Position numbers and translations under genes: made by a program. A stretch of 64,000 nt of DNA from Ruminococcus sp. (GTDB lineage: Bacteria > Bacillota > Clostridia > Oscillospirales > Ruminococcaceae): the NCBI GenBank assembly GCA_021199375.1, contig JAJQIB010000024.1, forward strand, positions 61,802 through 125,801, given 5' to 3'. The notes below the pieces were generated by a model, which was not told the origin of the DNA, searched no databases, and saw nothing but the letters and a program-made list of their open reading frames with translations. Below, piece by piece: positions 28,271 through 38,021 of this stretch; the first letter of the stretch is position 1, and each line of letters begins with the position of its first letter.

Positions 28271-28298
28271 TTGCATTTTTTGAAATAGGGTGTATAAT
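28271..28298 (+). promoter_or_regulatory. Promoter of htpG
   Basis: TTGCAT (28271-28276), 16 bases, TATAAT (28293-28298). The CIRCE site starts about 12 bases after the -10 box, so bound HrcA would block the start site. Confidence 0.75.
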
Positions 28299-28309
28299 AA
28301 TATATAGAA

Positions 28310-28336
28310 TTAGCACTCGAACAGATAGAGTGCTAA
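28310..28336 (+). promoter_or_regulatory. Perfect CIRCE operator upstream of htpG
   Basis: TTAGCACTC-N9-GAGTGCTAA, identical in both arms to the site at hrcA, located 40 bases before the htpG start codon. Confidence 0.95.
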
Positions 28337-28376
28337 AATATACAATAGGAAATAGCAAAAACGGAGGTAAACATTT

Positions 28377-30266
28377 ATGGAAACTAAGCAATTTAAGGCA
28401 GAGTCTAAGCGTCTGCTTGACATGATGATCAATTCAATCTACACACATAAGGAAATCTTTTTACGTGAGGTTATCTCAAATGCAAGTGATGCTATAGACA
28501 AGCTTTACTTCAAATCCCTCACAGATACATCTATAGGAATGAGCAAGGATGATTTTAAGATCGATATCGTGCCTGACAAGGAAGCAGGAACTCTTACCAT
28601 TTCGGATAACGGAATAGGCATGAACGATGAAGATCTGGAAAACTGCCTTGGAACCATTGCAAACAGCGGCTCGCTTGCCTTTAAGAGCGACAATGAGCTT
28701 GGTGAGGATGTCGACATCATCGGTCAATTTGGCGTAGGATTCTACTCGACATTTATGGTAGCTAAGGAGGTTACTGTAATAACAAAGCCATTTGGAAGTG
28801 ACAAGGCTTACAAATGGCAGTCAAATGGCGTAGACGGCTACACCATAGAAGATTGTGAAAAGGAAACAACAGGTACTGACGTCATCCTAACTCTTAAGGA
28901 TGATACCGACGATGAAAAATACAGTCGTTATCTAGATCAATATCAGCTACAAACGCTAGTAAGGAAATATTCCGACTACATCCGTTTTCCGATTAAGATG
29001 GATGTTGAGCATACTCACTATCCTGATGAGGAGGGTGCCGAGCCTGAGGTTCATGTTGAAAACGAGATTATTAACTCCATGACTCCAATCTGGAAGAAAA
29101 ACAAAAACGAGCTTGACGATGAGCAGTACAACAACTTCTACACCGAGAAATTCATGGACTATATGCCGCCTCTAACGCATATTCATTCAAAAAATGAAGG
29201 TACAGCGACCTATGATGCACTGCTTTACATCCCCTCGCACGCACCATTTGATTACTACTCTAAAGATTACGAAAAGGGCTTACAGCTTTACTCAAGCGGC
29301 GTTATGATTATGGAAAAATGCGCAGATCTCTTACCCGATTACTTTAGCTTTGTAAAGGGTCTTGTAGATTCAGAAGACCTTTCGCTAAACATCTCACGTG
29401 AAATGCTCCAGCATGACCGTCAGCTTAAGATTATAGCTAAAAATATCGAGCGTTCGATTAAGAACGAGCTTACCAAGATGCTCAAAAACGACCGTGAGAA
29501 GTATGAAAAATTCTATGATGAGTTTGGACTTCAGTTTAAGTTTGGTATCTATCAAAGCTATGGTTCGGCTAAGGATACTCTTGAAGACCTTCTTATGTTC
29601 TCATCATCCTTTGACAATGGCAAGAAGGTTACACTTGCCGAGTATGTCGATAGAATGAAGGAGGATCAGGACTGTATCTACTACGCTTGCGGCGAAACAC
29701 GTGAAAGAATCGAAATGCTCCCCGTATTTGAGAAGATCAAGGACAAGGGCTATGAGGTTCTCTACTTCACTCAGGACGTTGATGAATTCGCCATCAAGGT
29801 TATGATGAATTACAAAGAAAAGCAGTTTAAATCCATCTCCGACACCGATTTGAATCTCGATACCGAGGAGGAAAAGGAAGAAACTAAAAAGACAGAGGAA
29901 GAAAACAAAGATATGTTTGAATTCATGACTAAGGCTCTTGAGGGTAAGGTCAAGAATGTCAAGCTCTCTACCAAATTAAAGAGTTATCCTGTTTGCCTAT
30001 CGTCCGACGGTCAGGTTACTATCGAGATGGAAAAGGTGCTAAACTCAATGCCACAAAATGAGGGCAACCAGGTAAAGGCAGAAAAGTGCCTAGAGCTAAA
30101 CGCATCCCATCCTGTATTTGAAAAGCTAAAAACTCTTTTTGATACAGACAAGGATAAGCTCACCGATTACACCAAGCTGCTTTACTCGCAGGCACTTCTT
30201 ATTGAAGGACTTAGCATAGAAAATCCTGTAGAGTTTGCAAACCTTGTTTGTGACCTCATGGTATGA
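28377..30266 (+). CDS. htpG: Molecular chaperone HtpG (Hsp90)
   Basis: ATP-dependent dimeric chaperone of the GHKL superfamily. The 629 residues show the N-terminal ATPase domain with [19 protein letters not shown] and GQFGVGFYS (about 1-210), the middle domain with [15 protein letters not shown] (the catalytic Arg region) and a C-terminal dimerisation domain. An acidic Glu/Lys stretch (about 498-515) links the middle and C-terminal parts. It is monocistronic, with a strong GGAGG site. Its perfect CIRCE places it under HrcA here, while in Bacillus subtilis htpG is outside the HrcA regulon. Confidence 0.97.
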   Translation: METKQFKAESKRLLDMMINSIYTHKEIFLREVISNASDAIDKLYFKSLTDTSIGMSKDDFKIDIVPDKEAGTLTISDNGIGMNDEDLENCLGTIANSGSLAFKSDNELGEDVDIIGQFGVGFYSTFMVAKEVTVITKPFGSDKAYKWQSNGVDGYTIEDCEKETTGTDVILTLKDDTDDEKYSRYLDQYQLQTLVRKYSDYIRFPIKMDVEHTHYPDEEGAEPEVHVENEIINSMTPIWKKNKNELDDEQYNNFYTEKFMDYMPPLTHIHSKNEGTATYDALLYIPSHAPFDYYSKDYEKGLQLYSSGVMIMEKCADLLPDYFSFVKGLVDSEDLSLNISREMLQHDRQLKIIAKNIERSIKNELTKMLKNDREKYEKFYDEFGLQFKFGIYQSYGSAKDTLEDLLMFSSSFDNGKKVTLAEYVDRMKEDQDCIYYACGETRERIEMLPVFEKIKDKGYEVLYFTQDVDEFAIKVMMNYKEKQFKSISDTDLNLDTEEEKEETKKTEEENKDMFEFMTKALEGKVKNVKLSTKLKSYPVCLSSDGQVTIEMEKVLNSMPQNEGNQVKAEKCLELNASHPVFEKLKTLFDTDKDKLTDYTKLLYSQALLIEGLSIENPVEFANLVCDLMV

Positions 30267-30297
30267 CAATAGACAAAAGAAGCATTTCTTACACAAA

Positions 30298-30334
30298 AAA
30301 GCTCCGAAGCTAAAAAGCGTTCGGAGCTTTCTCT
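30298..30334. terminator. Bidirectional terminator between htpG and the anti-sigma gene
   Basis: An 11-bp perfect stem AAAGCTCCGAA/TTCGGAGCTTT (30298-30308 with 30320-30330) with T-rich flanks on both strands. Confidence 0.85.
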
Positions 30335-30335
30335 T

Positions 30336-31109
30336 TTATCCGGCAATGACATTTCCATCAAAGTCCCAGCATATTATGCTGCCGTCAGCATATTCGGCAC
30401 TCATCATGTTATCAGAAATTGACCAGCAGATCACATTATCCGAGGTCTCAAACTCACGATAAGCTTCAACATATGATGGAGTATCGTTTTCGTCATTTAC
30501 GTTCCAAATTTCCTCGCCATTAAGTGTGATTGAGCTAAATTGCGTTTCATTAGAAATAGTTAGAATATCAGTTGCGTAGCTATCCTCCTCATCTGTACTG
30601 TTATAGGTTATCAATGCCTTTTTGTAGGTGATTTCAAGGACATCGCCATTTACCTCATTTTCAATGCGTTGCTGTCCATATGAGAATTCCCCAGGAAAGC
30701 TGTATAACAGAAAATATCCTGTATCGTTTCCATCGTCAAATTCGTATCTGCAAGCCCTTATAACCTCTATATCGTCTACACTTGCTTTAATAATCGGTGC
30801 CTGTGTGAAAAGATACCTGCCGCCTATTGTCAATACAAGAACACATACAATAGCTATCGCAGCTATGCGCACGGTCTTTTGATGCGTCTTTTTCATCACG
30901 CTCTTAAATCCGTTCTTTACCTTCTCGCTCTCATCCTCATCAATTACATCCTTACGATAAAGCTCAAGCTCGGATGTACAATCCTCACATTCATCAAGAT
31001 GCGCTTTTACAAGTGCCTCCGTTTCCTCACTAACCACCTTATCATAATAAAGCGGCAGCAAATCCTTTACCACGGCACAGCATAGCTTTTGCGTTTCCTT
31101 TTCACTCAT
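30336..31109 (-). CDS. Anti-sigma factor with zf-HC2 domain
   Basis: A 257-residue membrane protein. The cytosolic N-terminus has the zinc-type anti-sigma motif AHLDECEDCTSEL (HxxxCxxC, about residues 36-48). One transmembrane helix (about 80-100, VRIAAIAIVCVLVLTIGGRYLF) follows, then an extracellular beta-rich sensor domain that resembles no named domain I know. It overlaps the upstream sigma gene by four bases, the usual arrangement for a cognate pair. It probably sequesters that sigma factor until a surface signal triggers proteolysis. Confidence 0.88.
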   Translation of the reverse strand: MSEKETQKLCCAVVKDLLPLYYDKVVSEETEALVKAHLDECEDCTSELELYRKDVIDEDESEKVKNGFKSVMKKTHQKTVRIAAIAIVCVLVLTIGGRYLFTQAPIIKASVDDIEVIRACRYEFDDGNDTGYFLLYSFPGEFSYGQQRIENEVNGDVLEITYKKALITYNSTDEEDSYATDILTISNETQFSSITLNGEEIWNVNDENDTPSYVEAYREFETSDNVICWSISDNMMSAEYADGSIICWDFDGNVIAG

Positions 31110-31612
31110 AATAATCCGTCCTTTCCAAGTCTTTCAATTAGCTTTTTTCGGGCGCGGTGATATGTCACTCTAGCCCAGCTTTCCGTTTTACCAAAGAGTG
31201 CCGCAATTTGCGAAAAGGAAAGCTCGCCGAACACTCTTAAAGAAAACACTTCCTTGTAAGGCTCATTAAGCTCGTGCAGAGCACGGTGAATGGTCATAGC
31301 CTGATCCTTCTGAGCAACACGCAATTCTATCGGCGTTTCGGGATCAGGTACATTCTCCTCCCAGTCATCAGGCTTTGTCTCAAGGCGTTGCTTCTTGCAC
31401 CTATCAAGCCAAATATTTTTGGCAATTGCGCAAAGCCACGTATAAAGACTGCTGTTACCCTTGAAGCTTTTGTAGGATTTCATTGCTTTTAAAAATGTCT
31501 CCTGCGTTATGTCTAAGGCATCATGCTCGTTTTTCACAAGCGTTAGCACAAAGGCATAAACGGATTCATACTGTGCTACAAGTAAATTCTCATAGCTCGC
31601 GCCACTACCCAT
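31106..31612 (-). CDS. ECF-type RNA polymerase sigma factor
   Basis: A short sigma-70 family protein (168 residues from the ATG at 31612). Region 2 is seen in YESVYAFVLTLVKNEHDALDITQETFLKAM and the -10 recognition SSLYTWLCAIAKNIWLDRC; region 4 has the helix-turn-helix LSFSQIAALFGKTESWARVTYHRARKKL. Regions 1 and 3 are absent, as in all ECF factors. A GTG at 31621 is in frame, but the ribosome site lies too close to it. It is paired with the anti-sigma gene. Candidate ECF-type elements upstream suggest autoregulation. Confidence 0.9.
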   Translation of the reverse strand: MGSGASYENLLVAQYESVYAFVLTLVKNEHDALDITQETFLKAMKSYKSFKGNSSLYTWLCAIAKNIWLDRCKKQRLETKPDDWEENVPDPETPIELRVAQKDQAMTIHRALHELNEPYKEVFSLRVFGELSFSQIAALFGKTESWARVTYHRARKKLIERLGKDGLL

Positions 31613-31640
31613 TCTGTCCACCTCGCCTTACTGTTTATTA

Positions 31641-31667
31641 GACTGTGAAAAAGCCAAAAACGTTACA
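31641..31667 (-). promoter_or_regulatory. Possible autoregulatory ECF promoter
   Basis: On the minus strand TGTAAC (31662-31667), 17 bases, then AGTC (31641-31644). The AAC core is typical of ECF -35 boxes. The -10 match is weak, so this is tentative. Confidence 0.35.
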
Positions 31668-31686
31668 ACAAAACAGTTTTTACATC

Positions 31687-31718
31687 AAAAACCCTCGACT
31701 CAAATAGCCGAGGGTTTT
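31687..31718 (-). terminator. Terminator of the ribosomal protein operon
   Basis: Stem AAAACCCTCG/CGAGGGTTTT (31688-31697 with 31709-31718), 11-base loop, T5 run on the minus strand. It lies just after rplQ. Confidence 0.88.
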
Positions 31719-31743
31719 ATTCTTAGATTAAAATTAACCGAAA

Positions 31744-32085
31744 TTATACAAGCTTGATAATTGCCATCTCAGCTGCGTCACCGCGGCGAGGTCCAATCTT
31801 ATAAATCTGCGTGTAGCCGCCTTGACGTCCTTCATATGAAGGTGCGATATCATCAAACAGCTTCTTTGCAACAGATTCCTTGGTTACATAGGAAAGAACC
31901 TGACGCTTGGAATGCAGATCGCCCGCCTTGCCTAAAGTAATCATCTTATCGGTCATGGCGCTTACTTCTTTAGCTCTTGTTACAGTTGTTTCAATCTTAC
32001 CGTTTTCAAGAAGAGAGGTAACCAAGTTACGAAGCATTGCTTTTCTGTGGTCGCTAGCTCTTCCCAGCTTTCTTGTGCCTGGCAT
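31744..32085 (-). CDS. rplQ: 50S ribosomal protein L17
   Basis: A 113-residue protein of the 50S subunit, near the exit-tunnel side. The start [21 protein letters not shown] is the conserved L17 N-terminus, and the C-terminus [15 protein letters not shown] is complete. It is the last gene of the S10-spc-alpha superoperon, 19 bases after rpoA, and is followed by the operon terminator. Its length and gene position match other Firmicutes, and nothing odd is seen. Confidence 0.98.
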   Translation of the reverse strand: MPGTRKLGRASDHRKAMLRNLVTSLLENGKIETTVTRAKEVSAMTDKMITLGKAGDLHSKRQVLSYVTKESVAKKLFDDIAPSYEGRQGGYTQIYKIGPRRGDAAEMAIIKLV

Positions 32086-32104
32086 AGATTTTCACTCCTT
32101 ACTC

Positions 32105-33064
32105 TTAATTATCATCTTCCGAACTGAGGTCGTATCCAAGCGAATGTAGCTTTTCCTTAACTTCGTCAAACGACTTCTTGCCAAGGTTTCTGACCTTCAT
32201 CATTTCTTCAGCGGATTTATCAATCAAATCATTAACGGTATTTATACCCGCACGCTTCAGGCAGTTAAAGGAACGTACAGACAAATCCAGCTCCTCGATT
32301 GTCTTTTCGAGGTTCTTCTCCTTGTCCTTGTCATCCTTTTCTACCATAATCTCAACAACGCTCGTCTCATCAGATAGATCGATAAAGAGATTTAGATGCT
32401 CGTTCAACAGCTTTGCAGCCATTGATACCGCTTCCTTTGCGGAAATTGTGCCGTCGGTCCAAACCTCTAATGTAAGCTTGTCATAGTCAGTGATCTGTCC
32501 GACACGGGTGTTATCTACCGTGTAATTTACCTTTAACACAGGTGTGTAAATGCTATCTACTGCAATTACGCCTATGGGTGCGTTGGGGGTGAGGGACTTG
32601 TTCTTTTCGGCAGATACATAGCCTCTGCCACGGTCAATTACGATTTCCATATAAAGCTTTGCACCTGCACCAAGTGATGCAATATGCATATCGGGAACAA
32701 GAATGTCAACCTCAGAATCGGCTTTAATGTCGCCTGCGGTAACCTCACATTCACCCTCTGCTTCAATGTAAATGGTCTTTGGACCTTCGCCGTATAGTTT
32801 TGCCGTAAGTCCCTTAAGGTTCAGGATGATTTCTGTTACATCTTCCTTAACTCCCGGAATTGTCGTAAGCTCGTGTTGTACGCCGTCTATCTTTACAGAA
32901 GTGACAGCGACTCCCGGTAACGAGGAGAGCAGTACCCTTCTTAAGCTGTTGCCAAGTGTAATACCATAGCCACGCTCAAGCGGCTCAAGAACGAAGCGTC
33001 CATATGTGCCGTTGCTCTTAAGCTCTTCTGTTTCAATCTCAGGTTTTTCTATTTTTTCAAGCAT
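32105..33064 (-). CDS. rpoA: DNA-directed RNA polymerase alpha subunit
   Basis: Assembly scaffold of RNA polymerase and target of activators. The 319 residues contain the N-terminal dimerisation domain ([20 protein letters not shown], about 30-50), a flexible linker, and the C-terminal helix-hairpin-helix domain that binds UP elements ([19 protein letters not shown], about 255-275). It lies between rpsD and rplQ, the classic alpha-operon position. Upstream are a GGAGGG ribosome site and an 84-base gap with no other gene. Confidence 0.98.
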   Translation of the reverse strand: MLEKIEKPEIETEELKSNGTYGRFVLEPLERGYGITLGNSLRRVLLSSLPGVAVTSVKIDGVQHELTTIPGVKEDVTEIILNLKGLTAKLYGEGPKTIYIEAEGECEVTAGDIKADSEVDILVPDMHIASLGAGAKLYMEIVIDRGRGYVSAEKNKSLTPNAPIGVIAVDSIYTPVLKVNYTVDNTRVGQITDYDKLTLEVWTDGTISAKEAVSMAAKLLNEHLNLFIDLSDETSVVEIMVEKDDKDKEKNLEKTIEELDLSVRSFNCLKRAGINTVNDLIDKSAEEMMKVRNLGKKSFDEVKEKLHSLGYDLSSEDDN

Positions 33065-33148
33065 TTAAAACCCTCCTGTTTTCAAAAACACTTTCTTGTT
33101 TTCTTACGTTTACGATTAGTCTGCAAAAGGATATTTTAGTACCCAAGA

Positions 33149-33745
33149 TTATCTCGAATACAACTCGACGATGAGGTGCTCCTCAACCTCGTAATCAAGG
33201 TCCTCCTTAACAGGCGCACGCAAAACCTTTGCGGTCTGGTTTGCCTTGTCTGCATCAAGCCAAGACGGAATAAGTCTGTCTGATGTACCCTCGATTATCT
33301 GCTTGAATTTTTCACTCTTCTTGCTCTTCTCAGAAAGAGAAATCACATCTCCGACCTTAACTGTGTAGGAGGGAATATCGACTCTCTTGCCATTTACAAG
33401 GAAATGTCCATGAGTAACAAGCTGGCGAGACTCACGTCTTGTGAGTGCAAGACCCATTCTGAAAACAACATTATCAAGTCTTTCCTCTAAAAGTGTGATA
33501 AGGTTTTCACCTGCTTGTCCTTCCATCTTTTGAGCTTTTTCATAGGTATGCTCAAACTGCTTCTCCAAAACGCCGTAGATAAATCTCAGCTTCTGCTTTT
33601 CCTTAAGCTGCATTCCATATTCGGAAACTTTCTTTCTCTTACCTGCGTTAGGATCTCTCTTGGTCTCCTTGCCTACTCCCATAACCATGGGGCTGATACC
33701 TAATTCTCTGCAAGTCTTTAGGATAGGTTTTCTGTTTACTGCCAT
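33149..33745 (-). CDS. rpsD: 30S ribosomal protein S4
   Basis: Primary 16S rRNA-binding protein that nucleates 30S assembly. The 198 residues include the S4 RNA-binding fold RLDNVVFRMGLALTRRESRQLVTHGHFLVNGK (written here as two adjoining motifs: RLDNVVFRMG and RESRQLVTHGHF). Only one N-terminal Cys is present, so it is the zinc-free form. It stays within the alpha operon between rpsK and rpoA, whereas B. subtilis has it at a separate autoregulated locus. A 90-base gap precedes it; no clear S4 leader fold could be traced by eye. Confidence 0.97.
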   Translation of the reverse strand: MAVNRKPILKTCRELGISPMVMGVGKETKRDPNAGKRKKVSEYGMQLKEKQKLRFIYGVLEKQFEHTYEKAQKMEGQAGENLITLLEERLDNVVFRMGLALTRRESRQLVTHGHFLVNGKRVDIPSYTVKVGDVISLSEKSKKSEKFKQIIEGTSDRLIPSWLDADKANQTAKVLRAPVKEDLDYEVEEHLIVELYSR

Positions 33746-33835
33746 GGGTTAAATACCTCCGTTTTTAATGTTGTATCGAGCCTTTGCGATTATTAACCGA
33801 CTGCTCGACTTTGAGTAAACTCACACTCAAATTGA

Positions 33836-34228
33836 TTATACACGTCTTCTCTTAGGAGGACGGCATCCATTGTGGGGAATCGGGGTTACATCCTTGATAA
33901 GTCTAACCTCAAGGTCTTCTGACTGAAGTGCTCTGATAGCAGCTTCTCTTCCAGCTCCCGGACCCTTTACATATACCTCAACTACCTTTAAGCCATGCTC
34001 CTTAGCAGCTCTTGCAGCAGTTTCTGCAGCTGACTGAGCAGCAAAAGGAGTGCTCTTCTTAGAACCACGGAAGCCTAAGCCGCCTGCGGATGCCCAAGAA
34101 ATAGCATTGCCCTGCATATCGGTAATGGTAACAATGGTGTTATTGAAGGTGGACTGGATATGAACCTGTCCCTGTTCAATGTTCTTTCTTTCACGACGAC
34201 GGCGAACAACCTTTTTAGTCTGAGCCAT
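33836..34228 (-). CDS. rpsK: 30S ribosomal protein S11
   Basis: A 130-residue protein of the 30S platform that contacts mRNA near the Shine-Dalgarno helix. It has the family motifs [15 protein letters not shown] and [14 protein letters not shown], and the C-terminal [15 protein letters not shown]. It lies 17 bases after rpsM with a good ribosome site. Nothing unusual. Confidence 0.98.
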   Translation of the reverse strand: MAQTKKVVRRRRERKNIEQGQVHIQSTFNNTIVTITDMQGNAISWASAGGLGFRGSKKSTPFAAQSAAETAARAAKEHGLKVVEVYVKGPGAGREAAIRALQSEDLEVRLIKDVTPIPHNGCRPPKRRRV

Positions 34229-34245
34229 GTTCTTTTAGTCCCTCC

Positions 34246-34614
34246 TTACTTCTTCTTGTTAGCGATTGTCTTTACAGGACCCTTGCGAGTTCTTGCGTTA
34301 GTCTTAGTTCTCTGTCCTCTTACAGGAAGTCCCTTTCTATGACGAACGCCTCTGTAGCATCCAATCTCTACAAGTCTCTTGATGTTAAGTGCAACCTCTC
34401 TTCTGAGATCACCCTCAACGGTTAAATTATGATCAATATAGTCACGCAGTTTATTTACGTCATCCTCCGATAAATCCTTGACTCTAGTGTCGGGGTTGAC
34501 GCCTGTTTCCGCCAAAATTTTAGCGGAAGTTTTTTGACCAATGCCATAGATGTAAGTGAGTCCGATTTCTACTCTCTTATCCTTAGGTAGGTCAATACCA
34601 GCAATTCGAGCCAT
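34246..34614 (-). CDS. rpsM: 30S ribosomal protein S13
   Basis: A 122-residue protein at the top of the 30S head, bridging to L5 and contacting P-site tRNA. It starts [21 protein letters not shown] and contains the helix-turn-helix-like H2TH segment and the basic tail [18 protein letters not shown]. It follows rpmJ by 27 bases. The length and motifs are standard. Confidence 0.98.
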   Translation of the reverse strand: MARIAGIDLPKDKRVEIGLTYIYGIGQKTSAKILAETGVNPDTRVKDLSEDDVNKLRDYIDHNLTVEGDLRREVALNIKRLVEIGCYRGVRHRKGLPVRGQRTKTNARTRKGPVKTIANKKK

Positions 34615-34641
34615 TATAGCTGCACCTCCAAATTTGGTTTG

Positions 34642-34755
34642 TTATCCCTGACGCTGCTTGTGCTTAGGGTTCTGGCAAATTACCATAACCTTGCCTTTTC
34701 TCTTGATGACTTTGCACTTTTCGCACATGGGCTTAACTGAAGGTCTTACTTTCAT
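34642..34755 (-). CDS. rpmJ: 50S ribosomal protein L36
   Basis: A 37-residue protein encoded between infA and rps[21 protein letters not shown] at the start, ending [10 protein letters not shown]. The four zinc ligands are CxxC (CEKC), a later Cys (VICQN) and His (KHKQ), so this is the zinc-binding form. The start is the ATG at 34755 after an AAGGAGG site. Its position is that expected in the infA-rpmJ-rpsM block. Confidence 0.97.
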   Translation of the reverse strand: MKVRPSVKPMCEKCKVIKRKGKVMVICQNPKHKQRQG

Positions 34756-34822
34756 TTGAAATACCTCCTTCAAATATTACCTACAAGAGTCTTTCGACTC
34801 TTGAAACTTATGACAGAAAGCC

Positions 34823-35041
34823 TTACTTAGCTCTCCATGTAATTCTTCCCTTTGTAAGATCATAAGGCGACATTTCGACCGTTACCTTATCTCCGGGGAC
34901 TATACGAATGTAATTCATACGAAGCTTTCCAGATATTTGCGCTAGAATTTTGTGTCCATTTGCAAGCTCGACTCTGAAATTTGCATTGGGCAGCGCTTCT
35001 GTTACGATTCCTTCAAGTTCGATTACATCTTCCTTTGACAT
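34823..35041 (-). CDS. infA: Translation initiation factor IF-1
   Basis: A 72-residue OB-fold protein that occupies the 30S A site during initiation. It starts [20 protein letters not shown] and ends [12 protein letters not shown], both typical. The ribosome site GAAAGGA precedes the ATG. A 242-base gap separates it from map. The small KOW-domain gene often found there is absent, and a possible internal promoter is present. Confidence 0.97.
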   Translation of the reverse strand: MSKEDVIELEGIVTEALPNANFRVELANGHKILAQISGKLRMNYIRIVPGDKVTVEMSPYDLTKGRITWRAK

Positions 35042-35203
35042 AAATCCACATTCCTTTCAGCAGAATTTGAATTTTTCTGAATTTCCAGACCCTCGTTTTT
35101 GGTTGACGGTCTGCCGATTCTTCGCTTTGGGTTTTAAACTCCGATATCAGCTTGCGCTCTAACTTTTGCTAGACCTTAAAGCAGGTGAAATGTGTTCGCA
35201 TTA

Positions 35204-35232
35204 TTTATACAAACCGCTCCCAAGACCTGCAA
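35204..35232 (-). promoter_or_regulatory. Possible internal promoter for infA and downstream alpha-operon genes
   Basis: On the minus strand TTGCAG (35227-35232), 17 bases, TATAAA (35204-35209), inside the 242-base map-infA gap. No ORF with a ribosome site is found in this gap. A CAGACC/GGTCTG inverted repeat lies between this site and infA. Confidence 0.5.
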
Positions 35233-35283
35233 CCTAAGCCTTCTTTCGGGAACTGCTTAAAGCCTTGCTATTACAACGCTTTA

Positions 35284-36036
35284 TCACTCCTCAGGCTTGG
35301 TTAAAATTATACAGCCTGTTTTCGTGACAGCGATTGTGTGCTCAAAATGAGCGGATAGCTTTCCATCAACGGTTTTGGTCGTCCAGCCGTCCTTCATGAC
35401 CTTTACTGCGGGACTGCCCTGAGTTATCATGGGTTCGATAGCTATTACCATACCCTCTCTCAGTCGCACTCCGTGACCCGGCTTGCCGAAATTCGGCACC
35501 TCAGGATCCTCGTGAAGGTCACGTCCTACGCCGTGTCCGACAAACTCTCTGACTACGCCGTATCCGTTATCCTCATTATACTTTTGTATTGCCGCACCAA
35601 GGTCTCCGAGTCTCACACCCGGCTTTACCATGTCAATTGCCAGGTAAAGACTTTCCTCGGTCGACTTGAGCAGTGCCTTTGCCTCATCAGAAATTTCTCC
35701 GACAGCAAAGGTTTTGCAGGAATCCCCATGATAGCCATCGATATACGCACCAACGTCTACCGAAACTATATCGCCCTCTTTTATAACCTGAGGACCGGGA
35801 ATGCCGTGTATTACCACATCATTTATCGAGATGCATGCTGAGCCTTTAAAGCCACCATATCCCAAAAAGCTTGGCTTTGCGCCATGTGATGTGATGTACT
35901 TGCGAACAATGGTGTCGAGCTCCTTGGTGGTCATACCTGCTCTTATTGCCTTGCCCGCCGCTACAAGCGCTCCGCCGGTTATTATACCAGCCTTGCGCAT
36001 CTTTTCAATTTCGCTTGGTGATTTAATAGAAATCAT
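35284..36036 (-). CDS. map: Methionine aminopeptidase, type I
   Basis: Removes the initiator Met from nascent proteins. The 250 residues contain all metal ligands in context: DVVIHGIPG, SVDVGAYIDGYHGDSC (two Asp), EFVGHGVGRDLHE (His) and AIEPMI (Glu), then HFEHTIAVT. There is no N-terminal SH3 or zinc extension, as in most bacterial type I enzymes. It lies between adk and infA in the usual order. Its product also matters for the Cys-nucleophile amidotransferase at 17349. Confidence 0.97.
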   Translation of the reverse strand: MISIKSPSEIEKMRKAGIITGGALVAAGKAIRAGMTTKELDTIVRKYITSHGAKPSFLGYGGFKGSACISINDVVIHGIPGPQVIKEGDIVSVDVGAYIDGYHGDSCKTFAVGEISDEAKALLKSTEESLYLAIDMVKPGVRLGDLGAAIQKYNEDNGYGVVREFVGHGVGRDLHEDPEVPNFGKPGHGVRLREGMVIAIEPMITQGSPAVKVMKDGWTTKTVDGKLSAHFEHTIAVTKTGCIILTKPEE

Positions 36037-36058
36037 TGTCTAACTTCTTTCTAAATCA

Positions 36059-36691
36059 TTATGCCTTAACAGCTTCAAGCGTAAGACGGGATGTATCTGC
36101 TACCTCTTCCTGACCCTCTACGGTGGTAAGCTTACCCTGTGCCGCATAGTAGTCCTTTAGGGGAGCAGTCTGCTCGTGATAGGTCTTGAGTCTGCTCTTT
36201 ACGGTTTCAGGCTGGTCGTCCTTACGGATAACAAGCTCCTTGCCGCAAGCATCGCACACACCCTCCTGCTTGGGAGGATTGTACTCAGTGTGGAATGTAG
36301 CTCCACAATCAAGACAAACTCTTCTTCCGCTCATACGCTTCTCAATTTTTTCATCAGGAACATAGATTTCAATTACCTTGTCAATCTGTACACCCATAGC
36401 GTCAAGTGCTTCTGCCTGAGGTACAGTTCTGGGAAATCCATCGAGAATGAAACCGTTTTGAGCATCGGGCTCCTTTATTCTGTCCTTAAGAATGCCAATT
36501 ACAATGTCGTCAGAAACAAGTGCGCCTGCGTCCATTGCAGCCTTAGCCTTAAGTCCATACTCGGTACCTGCCTTAACAGCAGCTCTGAGCATATTTCCCG
36601 TTGAAATTGTGGGAATGCCAAGCTCCTTGCAGATTACCTCTGCCTGTGTGCCCTTTCCGGCACCGGGAGCTCCTAACAAAATAAGATTCAT
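36059..36691 (-). CDS. adk: Adenylate kinase (zinc-lid form)
   Basis: Interconverts ATP + AMP and 2 ADP. The 210 residues start with the P-loop [12 protein letters not shown], followed by [15 protein letters not shown], the [11 protein letters not shown] motif and a long LID domain. The LID has four Cys (CLDCGA and CDACGK) that bind a structural zinc, as in Gram-positive enzymes. It follows secY by 20 bases and precedes map by 22. Confidence 0.97.
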   Translation of the reverse strand: MNLILLGAPGAGKGTQAEVICKELGIPTISTGNMLRAAVKAGTEYGLKAKAAMDAGALVSDDIVIGILKDRIKEPDAQNGFILDGFPRTVPQAEALDAMGVQIDKVIEIYVPDEKIEKRMSGRRVCLDCGATFHTEYNPPKQEGVCDACGKELVIRKDDQPETVKSRLKTYHEQTAPLKDYYAAQGKLTTVEGQEEVADTSRLTLEAVKA

Positions 36692-36711
36692 TTGTTTTTC
36701 CTCCTACCGAG

Positions 36712-38019
36712 TTATTCAAGGAAGCCCTTATGATGACGCATCATCATCTGAGATTCCATAGTTCTTGCCGTTTCAAGTGCAACACTTACAACGATGAGGA
36801 TTGACGTACCGCCCATTGCTACAGGCAGATTTGTCGCAACACCGAAGATAATCGGGAACAGCGCAATTAGTCCAAGGAAGAAAGCTCCTACAAGAGTTAT
36901 TTTTGACATAACTCTTCTAAGATAATCAACCGTAGGCTTTCCGGGTCTTATACCGGGAATCGAGCCGTTTGCCTGGCGAAGATTATTTGCAATCTCGACA
37001 GGATTGTACTGAATTGAAACGTAGAAATAGTTGAATGCGATTATAAGAACGAAGTATAGGATTCCGTATACAGGATGGTCATAGCTAAATACGTTTAGCA
37101 CCTTCTCATAGAAGCCGCCCTCCTTAGGAGTAATGAACAGCTCTAGTGTTGACGGCAGTGACATAAATGCCATTGCAAAGATGATGGGAAGAACGCCTGC
37201 CATCGAAACCTTGATGGGAAGGAATGTGTTCTGTCCACCGTACTGCTTTCTTCCAACTACCCTCTTAGCATACGCAATCGGGATTCTTCTTTCTGCATTG
37301 TTCATGAATACAATAAGCGCAATCATGAAAATATAGATTACATAGAGAAGCGGTACCAAAATCTTGTACTTAGCTCCATCTATCTTCATATACTGGATGT
37401 TTGTCCAAACATCCGTGGGAATACGAGCGATAATACCTGCAAACAGCAAGATAGAGATTCCGTTTCCGATACCCTTTTCGCTGATGAGGTTACCTAGCCA
37501 AATCGTGATAAACGATCCTGCTGTAAAGCACGCAATGATTACAATCTCAGAGAACACCTTTGCAAATGTTCCGTCAGCTGATGTATAAAGTACAGCTCCT
37601 GCCTGATTCTTAAGCGTTAGGTAATATGCCCAAGCTTGGAACGCAGAAATTGCCAATGCAACATATCTTGTAATCTTGTCGATTTTCTTTCTTCCTTCCA
37701 TGCCCTCTTTTGCCAATCTCTCGAGAGGCGGAAGTGCATAGGTAAGCAGCTGGATTATAATCTGCGCATTGATATAAGGAGAAACGGAAAGTGCAAGCAG
37801 CGTACCCTTCGAGAAGTTGTCTCCCGAAAGAACGTTTAGGTAACTGAAGATGTTACCGCTTGAGCTTTGATCCTCAAACCAGCTTTCAATTACAGCTGAG
37901 TCCAGAAAAGGAACCGGAATTGCTCCGCCGATTCTATATATAACGATGATTAGTAATGTGTACAGTAATTTCTTACGAAGCTCGGGTACTGACCAAGCAT
38001 TTCTGATTGTCTGTATCAC
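36712..38019 (-). CDS. secY: Protein translocase subunit SecY
   Basis: Channel subunit of the SecYEG translocon in the cytoplasmic membrane. The 435 residues give ten transmembrane helices, with the plug region after helix 1, the LSVSPYINAQIIIQLLTY segment of helix 2, and the cytosolic loops that bind SecA and ribosomes (NGSIPGIRPGKPTVDYL). It lies two bases after rplO, so it is tightly coupled to the spc genes. It will handle the secreted endoglucanase and the surface proteins encoded elsewhere in the window. Confidence 0.97.
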   Translation of the reverse strand: MIQTIRNAWSVPELRKKLLYTLLIIVIYRIGGAIPVPFLDSAVIESWFEDQSSSGNIFSYLNVLSGDNFSKGTLLALSVSPYINAQIIIQLLTYALPPLERLAKEGMEGRKKIDKITRYVALAISAFQAWAYYLTLKNQAGAVLYTSADGTFAKVFSEIVIIACFTAGSFITIWLGNLISEKGIGNGISILLFAGIIARIPTDVWTNIQYMKIDGAKYKILVPLLYVIYIFMIALIVFMNNAERRIPIAYAKRVVGRKQYGGQNTFLPIKVSMAGVLPIIFAMAFMSLPSTLELFITPKEGGFYEKVLNVFSYDHPVYGILYFVLIIAFNYFYVSIQYNPVEIANNLRQANGSIPGIRPGKPTVDYLRRVMSKITLVGAFFLGLIALFPIIFGVATNLPVAMGGTSILIVVSVALETARTMESQMMMRHHKGFLE

Positions 38020-38021
38020 TA

